Part shown: one piece after another, positions 58,765-64,000 of the stretch
How the letters are laid out: the number at the start of each line of letters is the position of its first letter
Position numbering within the stretch: position 1 is the stretch's first letter
Assembly (NCBI RefSeq): GCF_030161635.1
Contig: NZ_BSUO01000001.1
Span: 1,779,199 to 1,843,198 of the forward strand
DNA length: 64,000 nt
From: Mobilicoccus caccae
GTDB taxonomy: Bacteria > Actinomycetota > Actinomycetes > Actinomycetales > Dermatophilaceae
Direction: 5' to 3'
Position numbers and translations under genes: made by a program
Notes under the pieces: model-generated
Told to the model about the DNA's origin: nothing
Databases searched by the model: none
The model's input: the letters and a program-made list of their open reading frames with translations, nothing else

Positions 58765-59748
58765 TCACTGCACCTGCACGACCAGGAAGGCCTGGGCGTC
58801 GCGTTCGTGGCGGGCGGTGGCGGCGCGGTCGAGGCGGGCCACCTCGGTCAGGCCGGCCGCGGCGAGGACGGCGGCCATGTCGTCCACGGTGCGCAGGTAG
58901 CGCTCCAGAACGACCTCGTGGCCGTAGGCGCGGTAGGTGTCGGCCACGTCGCGCACACCACGCCCGCGCTGGAACGCGATCAGGGCCACTCCCTCCGGGC
59001 GCAGCACCCGCCTCAGTTCCGTTGCCGCACGGGTGAGCTCGGGCATGGTCGTGTGGATGGTGGAGTACCACGAGAGCACGCCGTCGAACGACGCGTCGGG
59101 GTAGGGCAGCGCCGTGAGCGACGCGACCCGCGTCTCGAACTCCGGGTGGTCCTCGTGGGCTCGGCGGATCATCTCCGGCGACAGATCGACGCCCTCGGCC
59201 TCACATCCCAGGCCCGCCAGGACCGGCAGCAACCGGCCCGCTCCGCACCCGGCGTCCAGGACGCTCCGCTCCGGGGCCAACAACGACACGAAGTACCCGA
59301 TCATCGCCAGGTCGATCGGCGCCTCGGCCTCCGTGGTGCGCAGGATGTCGGCGTAGCTGTCGGCGACCTCGTCGTACGCCGCCCGGACACCCTGTTCCGC
59401 CTGCTCGGGGCCGGTGGAGGTCGCGACCATGCCGTACTCCTCGTGCACCGTCGCGATGCGGACCCGGTAGTCGAGATACCACCGGTCGCGGCCCATCCGC
59501 TGCGCTCCGAGGTGGTCGGCGTCACGCTTCCACGCCGCCGCGCTCGACCGGTCCTTCCAGTAGCTGACGGTGATGCCCTCGCCGTCGGAGCCACGGGCCG
59601 ACTCGATGCCCAGATAGCCCGGCCGCGTGGCCGCCATCTGCTCCATCCTCACCGCCTCCGCCGAATAGTCCGCGTCGTCGCGCTGCGCAGCACGGACGGA
59701 GGTGAAGATCACGGCCACATAGGGAGGCTCGGGCGTCGTCGTGGGCAT
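58765..59748 (-). CDS. Monooxygenase-like domain fused to a SAM-dependent methyltransferase
   Basis: 327 residues. Residues 8-105 look like a dimeric alpha/beta-barrel antibiotic-biosynthesis-monooxygenase domain ([47 protein letters not shown]). Residues 120-290 are a class I methyltransferase with the SAM motif [15 protein letters not shown], acidic beta-2 [14 protein letters not shown], and [14 protein letters not shown]. Each half is complete, so this is a true fusion. No biosynthetic cluster surrounds it. Substrate unknown. Confidence 0.82.
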   Translation of the reverse strand: MPTTTPEPPYVAVIFTSVRAAQRDDADYSAEAVRMEQMAATRPGYLGIESARGSDGEGITVSYWKDRSSAAAWKRDADHLGAQRMGRDRWYLDYRVRIATVHEEYGMVATSTGPEQAEQGVRAAYDEVADSYADILRTTEAEAPIDLAMIGYFVSLLAPERSVLDAGCGAGRLLPVLAGLGCEAEGVDLSPEMIRRAHEDHPEFETRVASLTALPYPDASFDGVLSWYSTIHTTMPELTRAATELRRVLRPEGVALIAFQRGRGVRDVADTYRAYGHEVVLERYLRTVDDMAAVLAAAGLTEVARLDRAATARHERDAQAFLVVQVQ

Positions 59749-60159
59749 GGCGCCAGTGTGGCATCGCCGGCGCAGCCCTCGGTGGGCGGCGACAACGGAC
59801 GGCTTCTCCCACGTAGCGCAGTTTCGACGTACTCGCGATGCTGGGTTGCGCTGCTGTATGCGTTTGACCTGCGTCGATGCGCGCAGAGAGCTCAAGCGGT
59901 CGCCGAGAGTACGTCGAAACTGCGCTACGTCTGGCGGGGGCAGGTCGTCGCGGGCGGGTGATTCCAGGTCGTGCACCGGTGGTTCCCGCCCTGCACGATG
60001 TCCCGGGCCATCCAGGGGTGAGTGATGCCTTCCTCGACCTGACGCGAATCCACGCGCCGCAGAGGAGGTTCCGCGGACCACCCAGGTGCATCGCTCATCT
60101 GTTCGATCTGCGGAGGGGCAGCTGGTGCGACCACGATTCGAGACCGCACCTTTCAACCA
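59749..60159. other. Non-coding region upstream of the DUF222-HNH gene
   Basis: 411 bp without a convincing gene. It contains the 120-bp inverted-repeat element (59811-59930). The rest (59931-60159) has several short palindromes but no recognised RNA or coding signature, and may be remnant sequence. Confidence 0.6.
59811..59930. repeat. 120-bp element with perfect 24-bp terminal inverted repeats
   Basis: Arms at 59811-59834 and 59907-59930 are exact complements, containing GTAGCGCAGTTTCGACGTAC and its complement. The 72-nt centre can form a second hairpin (CTGCG-tcgatg-CGCGCAG bounded by TTGA/TCAA). There is no coding capacity. The form suits a MITE or a structured recognition site. Confidence 0.8.
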
Positions 60160-60188
60160 TTGTCACCACAGTTCATATGGCCTAGAAT
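60160..60188 (+). promoter_or_regulatory. Promoter of the DUF222-HNH gene (leaderless)
   Basis: TTGTCA (60160-60165), a 17-bp spacer and TAGAAT (60183-60188) form one of the best sigma-70 promoters in the window. The GTG start is 7 nt after the -10, so the mRNA should be leaderless. Confidence 0.7.
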
Positions 60189-60195
60189 CGTAAAT

Positions 60196-61836
60196 GTGTC
60201 CCATACTCGCACGACAGCGCCAGACGGCCGGGTCAGTAGCCCCTCCGTCGATTCGGCATGGCTGCGCGAGGTGGGTATCGATGACGAGGCATGGCTCTCC
60301 GAGCCCGAGCTTCCGGCGAACGAGGCCCTGCGCATCCTCGAACGCGAGTTGCGTGAAGCCCGTAGCGTCGCCCTGCTCTCGTGCGACGTCGAGAGGAGTC
60401 GCCAGGGGCTCGCGGATCTGGCACGGCAGCCCACCGCCGAAGCCGTGCGCACGCTCGATGCGGACACGGTCGTCACCCTGATGCGCGATCTCGAAGAACT
60501 CACCGGCGTCATCGCGGCAGCCCAGGCGCGGCTCGCCGTCACCCTTGACGCCCACACCCGTGCCGCTCAGGCCGAGGCCGGAGTCCCCGCCGCCCGACGC
60601 GGCCGCGGAGTGGCCTCCCAGATCGGCCTGGCGCGGCGCACCTCACCCCACCGCGCGGCCGTGCACCTCGGAGTGGCCCAGGCCCTCACCACCGAACTCC
60701 CCGCCACGATGGACGCCCTGATCCGCGGTGAGACCACCGACTACCGAACGACACTCGTCACCCGCGCCACTGCCGTTCTCGATCCGGACACCCGCCGCGA
60801 CGTCGACGCCGTCATCGGCCCCGAACTCGAGAACCTCTCCGACCGCGGCGTCGAATCCCGCGCACGCGCCCTCACCTACCTCGCCGATCCGCACGCCCAC
60901 ACCGCCGCGGCCGAGCGCTCCGCCGAGGAGCGCTACGTCTCCATCCGCCCCGCGCCCACCGTGATGGCCACGGTCACCGGATGCGTCCCCGCACACGAGG
61001 GCGTCGCCTGCTGGGCTGCCCTCGACTCCGCCGCCCGAACCGCACAGGCCACCGGCGACCCACGATCCCTGGCCCAACTGCGCGCCGACCTCTTCGTCGA
61101 ACGCCTCACCGGCCGCAACCCCGCCACCGACGCACCCGACATCGAGATCGGCATCGTCATCACCGACCAGAGCCTGCTCGGCCCGACCTCCGCCCCCGCC
61201 GAGGTCGAGCTGGGTGCCGAGTCCGGTGGCGTCGAGTCCGGTGCCGTCGAGTCCGGAAGCCGGTCCCGAGTCACCGAGTCGGCACCTCCCCCGCCCGTGA
61301 CGATCCGATCCGGAACCGCCGACTCCCCCGGCGACGCCATCGCTGCGGACCCAGAACCCGTGGACACCCCCGCCCACCTGGTCGGTTACGGACCGGTGCC
61401 GGCCCCGTGGGCCAGAGCGGTCATCCGGGGCGAGCACCGCGACCCCGGCAGCGTCACGCAGCAGCGAGCCTTCTGGCGCCGCCTGTTCACCGCCCCCGAC
61501 GGCAGCGTGCAGAACATCGACACCCACCGGGGCGTCTTCACCGGCGCACTCCGCAGAGCGATCGTCCACCGCGACCGGTACTGCCGAACCCCCTGGTGCG
61601 GGGCGCCGGTCCGCGAGATCGACCACGTCACGCCCGCCGCCGACGGCGGCCCCGAGACGTGGACCAACGGCCAAGGCCTCTGCCGCGCCTGCAACCTCGC
61701 CAAGACCGCACCCGGGTGGCTGGCCGAGGCCACGGCCACCGGGCCACCCGGCGCCCGATCACACCTCGTCGTCACCACCACCCCGACCGGTCACCGTTAC
61801 AACTCCCGACCACCGCCCACACTCCCGGGGCGGTAA
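60196..61836 (+). CDS. DUF222 domain HNH endonuclease (13E12-repeat-like)
   Basis: 546 residues from GTG 60196. The DUF222 region (about 65-330) includes LRILERELREARSVALLSCD and DRGVESRARALTYLADPHAH. A Ser/Gly/Glu/Val-rich linker with near-repeats (ESGGVESGAVESGSRS) follows at about 350. The C-terminal HNH has RDRYCRTPWCGAPVREIDHV with zinc cysteines, then GPETWTNGQGLCRACNLAKT. These proteins are abundant and repeated in actinobacterial genomes, including mycobacterial REP13E12 regions; their biological role is unresolved. The predicted nuclease is preceded by an inverted-repeat element. Confidence 0.88.
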   Translation: MSHTRTTAPDGRVSSPSVDSAWLREVGIDDEAWLSEPELPANEALRILERELREARSVALLSCDVERSRQGLADLARQPTAEAVRTLDADTVVTLMRDLEELTGVIAAAQARLAVTLDAHTRAAQAEAGVPAARRGRGVASQIGLARRTSPHRAAVHLGVAQALTTELPATMDALIRGETTDYRTTLVTRATAVLDPDTRRDVDAVIGPELENLSDRGVESRARALTYLADPHAHTAAAERSAEERYVSIRPAPTVMATVTGCVPAHEGVACWAALDSAARTAQATGDPRSLAQLRADLFVERLTGRNPATDAPDIEIGIVITDQSLLGPTSAPAEVELGAESGGVESGAVESGSRSRVTESAPPPPVTIRSGTADSPGDAIAADPEPVDTPAHLVGYGPVPAPWARAVIRGEHRDPGSVTQQRAFWRRLFTAPDGSVQNIDTHRGVFTGALRRAIVHRDRYCRTPWCGAPVREIDHVTPAADGGPETWTNGQGLCRACNLAKTAPGWLAEATATGPPGARSHLVVTTTPTGHRYNSRPPPTLPGR

Positions 61837-61859
61837 CGAGCGCGCGCGTCCGACATGAC

Positions 61860-61903
61860 ACGACGACGCCGCGCACCCCGCAAGGGGGCCGCGGCGTCGT
61901 CGT
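61860..61903. terminator. Bidirectional terminator between HNH and MFS genes
   Basis: A perfect 14-bp stem (ACGACGACGCCGCG / CGCGGCGTCGTCGT) with a 16-nt loop between convergent genes. Confidence 0.75.
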
Positions 61904-61916
61904 CGGAGCGGGCACG

Positions 61917-63197
61917 TCAGGGCATGTCGAACACCCGTCGTGCCGTCACCAAACCGATGATCGACACTACGGCGACCCCCATGTAGTAGTAGCTGGGTGC
62001 CTGCAGGCTGTAGGTGACCAGCCACGCCAGGACGGTCGGCGCGAAGCCACCCAGCAGGGTGACGCCGATGTTGTAGGCCAGCGACATCCCCGTCGTCCGG
62101 ATGGCCACCGGGTACATGGCCGCGAGCAGCGAGGGCAGCGGAGCGAAGTAGAGCGCCATCAGTGTGCCGAGGATGATCTCCGCCACGATGAGCGTCGCGA
62201 CGGTGGGAGCCGTCGTGAGCAGCCAGAACATCGGGTAGGCGATGACCAGGCCGACACAGGCCGCGGTCAGCATGATCCGCGTCTGACCGACCCGATCGGC
62301 CAGCATGCCGACGAACGGCGAACCGATGAGCGCGATCAGACCGGCCACGATGGCGCCCGCGTATCCGCTCCACGGCGGCAGTCCGAGGTTGCGCTGCGCG
62401 AACGTCGGCAGGTAGGTGATGAGGTACACGCTCATCGTCGCCACACCCACGCACGCGGCGCCGGTGAGGACCCGCAGCATGTGGGTGCGGAACGTGGCGA
62501 GCAGCGGTGAGTCCACCTTCTCCGCCTGCTGGAACTCCGGGGTGTCGTCCATGTGCATGCGGATCCACAGGCCGACGGGCCCGATCATCAGACCGAAGAC
62601 GAACGGCAGGCGCCACGCCCCCGCATCGAGCGTCTGCTGGTCGATCAGGGTGTTGAGCAGGAAGCCCGCAGTGGCGGCCATGAACATGGACGCACCCTGC
62701 GTCGCCACCTGCCAGGAGGCGTAGAAGGCCTTGCGGTCGGGGGCGTTCTCCGTCATGAACGCGGTGGCCGACCCGAACTCGCCACCGGCGGAGAAGCCCT
62801 GCAGCAGTCGGGACAGCACGATGATGAGCGGCGCCGCCACCCCGATCGTCGCGTACGTCGGAGCGAACGCCATCATCGCCGTGCCGACGGTCATGAGCAG
62901 GATCGTCATGGTCAGGGCGGCCTTGCGCCCACGCCGGTCCCCGTAGTTGCCGATGACGACCGCGCCCAGCGGCCGGATGAGGTAGGAGACTCCGAACAGG
63001 CCGAACGTGACGATGAGCCCGACGGTGGAGTCCAGCTCGGGGAAGAACAACCTGCTGATCACCGGCGCCATGAAGGCGTAGATGATGATGTCGAACCACT
63101 CGAGGGCGTTGCCGAGCGATGCGGCGACGACGGCCTTGCGCGCGGTGCGTCGCTGGTCAGGTGCCCACTGGACACGGGGGTCGGCCGGCACGCTCAT
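61917..63197 (-). CDS. MFS transporter, metabolite:H+ symporter type
   Basis: 426 residues from ATG 63197, 12 predicted membrane segments. Hallmarks of the MHS group (ProP, ShiA, CitA) are ASLGNALEWFDIIIYAFMAP, RPLGAVVIGNYGDRRGRKAAL (the MFS loop 2-3 motif) and SRLLQGFSAGGEFGSATAFM. These symporters bring in organic acids, betaines or similar solutes with protons. Its ATG overlaps the stop of the M20 peptidase gene, so it probably imports that enzyme's substrate or a related compound. Confidence 0.9.
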   Translation of the reverse strand: MSVPADPRVQWAPDQRRTARKAVVAASLGNALEWFDIIIYAFMAPVISRLFFPELDSTVGLIVTFGLFGVSYLIRPLGAVVIGNYGDRRGRKAALTMTILLMTVGTAMMAFAPTYATIGVAAPLIIVLSRLLQGFSAGGEFGSATAFMTENAPDRKAFYASWQVATQGASMFMAATAGFLLNTLIDQQTLDAGAWRLPFVFGLMIGPVGLWIRMHMDDTPEFQQAEKVDSPLLATFRTHMLRVLTGAACVGVATMSVYLITYLPTFAQRNLGLPPWSGYAGAIVAGLIALIGSPFVGMLADRVGQTRIMLTAACVGLVIAYPMFWLLTTAPTVATLIVAEIILGTLMALYFAPLPSLLAAMYPVAIRTTGMSLAYNIGVTLLGGFAPTVLAWLVTYSLQAPSYYYMGVAVVSIIGLVTARRVFDMP

Positions 63198-64000
63198 GAT
63201 GCGATCCCTTCGGAGAGGTGGTCGATGAGTCGGTTCATGAACGCCTCGCACTGCTCGATCTGGCTCAGCTCGATGAACTCGTCGGCGGCGTGGGCCTGGG
63301 CGATGTCACCCGGCCCGCACACGATGGTCTCGATCCCCGAGCCGGCGAACTGGCCGGCCTCGGTGCCGTAGGTCACCTTCTCGTCGCTGTCGTGCGCGCC
63401 CAGCGCGACCGCCAGGCGGCTCGCCGCGGTGTCGGGCTCCGCGTCGAGCCCCGGCACCTGCGCCAGGACGTCCACCTGTACGGACGCCGCGTCGTTCTCG
63501 GCCCTCATACGCCTCTCGACCTCCGCGGCGAACCCGCGGATGCGGTCCACGATCTCCGCCGGGTCGTTCGCGGCGATCGAACGGAACTCCAGCTCCACCA
63601 CGCACCGGTCGGGCACCGTGTTGCCGGCGATGCCGCCGGAGACGATGTTGACGCTGGCGGTCGTGTACGCCAGCGGGTAGGCCTCGTCGTACGGACCCTC
63701 CTCGCGCCACCCGTCGGCCATGTCCCGCACGCGGGTGATGAAGCGGGCGGCGTGCTCGATGGCGTTGACGCCCTGCGCGGTGAGCGAGGAGTGGGCGGCG
63801 ACGCCCGTGAAGGTCACGCGGATGAGGTTGATCGACTTGTGCGCCTTGATGATCCGCATGTTCGTGGGCTCCCCCACCACGCAGACCTCCGGGGAGAGTC
63901 CCAGGTCGGCGATCTGCTTGACGATCTCCGCGCCACCGACGCACCCGACCTCCTCGTCGTAGGACAGGGCGAGGTGGATGGGCTCGCGCAGGTCGCTCTC
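63194..64000 (-). CDS. M20-family deacetylase/peptidase, ArgE-like (5' end outside window)
   Basis: The C-terminal 268 residues of a gene entering from the right edge. Metal-binding motifs are YDEEVGCVGGAE and VVGEPTNM; the dimerisation domain starts INLIRVTFTGVAAHSSLTAQ, and the last ligand region is VCGPGDIAQAHAADEFIEL. It is closest in style to acetylornithine deacetylases, zinc enzymes that hydrolyse N-acyl amino acids. Since no arginine gene is nearby and it is coupled to an MFS importer, a catabolic N-acyl-amino-acid hydrolase is equally possible. Confidence 0.85.
   Translation of the reverse strand, partial: ESDLREPIHLALSYDEEVGCVGGAEIVKQIADLGLSPEVCVVGEPTNMRIIKAHKSINLIRVTFTGVAAHSSLTAQGVNAIEHAARFITRVRDMADGWREEGPYDEAYPLAYTTASVNIVSGGIAGNTVPDRCVVELEFRSIAANDPAEIVDRIRGFAAEVERRMRAENDAASVQVDVLAQVPGLDAEPDTAASRLAVALGAHDSDEKVTYGTEAGQFAGSGIETIVCGPGDIAQAHAADEFIELSQIEQCEAFMNRLIDHLSEGIAS

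Noticed and set aside
59925..60149. A 74-codon minus-strand frame upstream of the HNH gene
   Set aside because: No recognisable domain or ribosome-binding site, and it overlaps the arm of the inverted-repeat element. It could be a remnant, but I cannot support it as a gene.

Overview
The window is high-GC DNA from a Gram-positive actinobacterium, most likely of the order Micrococcales (a Dermatophilaceae/Intrasporangiaceae-like organism; this placement is inference). Pointers are the coproporphyrin heme route (HemQ plus a cysteine-rich actinobacterial ferrochelatase), the cell-division protein SepH, actinobacteria-restricted families (DUF3000, DUF3710, DUF4193, DUF5998), a LigC/Prim-PolC repair pair, a DtxR-type iron box, a DUF222-HNH protein and several TANNNT boxes placed 6-7 nt before a start codon, the layout of leaderless mRNAs. 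No rRNA, tRNA or CRISPR array was seen.

Layout. 1-4.2 kb: PPK2-like fragment, membrane-anchored hydrolase, LigC facing Prim-PolC, MsrB. 4.2-7.4 kb: heme block (hemQ, a Na+/H+ antiporter, hemE). 7.5-13 kb: DUF3000 and RNase D, then a fatty-acid beta-oxidation operon (thiolase and FadB-like multienzyme). 13-19.6 kb: an XRE-HTH/MurA fusion, dxs and PEP carboxylase. 19.6-20.9 kb: an IS5-type element whose transposase has lost its 3' part and which carries a damaged toxin-antitoxin-like pair. 21-27 kb: small genes and an iron-siderophore ABC importer behind a DtxR box. 27-33 kb: PadR/HAAS pair, aconitase, RNA methyltransferase. 32.8-36.3 kb: KimA-like potassium permease divergent from two TrkA proteins. 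36.3-41 kb: OB-fold protein, DUF3710, dUTPase, DUF4193, inositol phosphatase and ferrochelatase. 41-47.3 kb: SepH, a phosphatase-superfamily protein, DUF5998 and a GNAT/acyl-CoA-synthetase fusion. 47.4-53.6 kb: a complete fructose PTS operon with HPr and EI. 53.6-58.7 kb: an SDR, an ECF sigma factor with a membrane thioredoxin-like partner, and a second GyrA/ParC subunit. 58.7-64 kb: a monooxygenase-like/methyltransferase fusion, a 120-bp inverted-repeat element, a DUF222-HNH protein and an MFS-transporter/M20-peptidase operon cut by the window end.

A caution applies throughout: at least a dozen otherwise well-conserved genes are split by one missing base, usually in a run of C or G. In each case the downstream frame continues the same protein. 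I treat these as intact genes with sequence errors and give start-to-stop coordinates across the break.

The most unusual items are the XRE-MurA fusion with a perfect palindrome upstream, the IS element with toxin-antitoxin-like cargo, the sigma factor with a possible redox-sensing membrane partner, the large hairpin before that sigma gene, and the inverted-repeat element before the DUF222-HNH gene.
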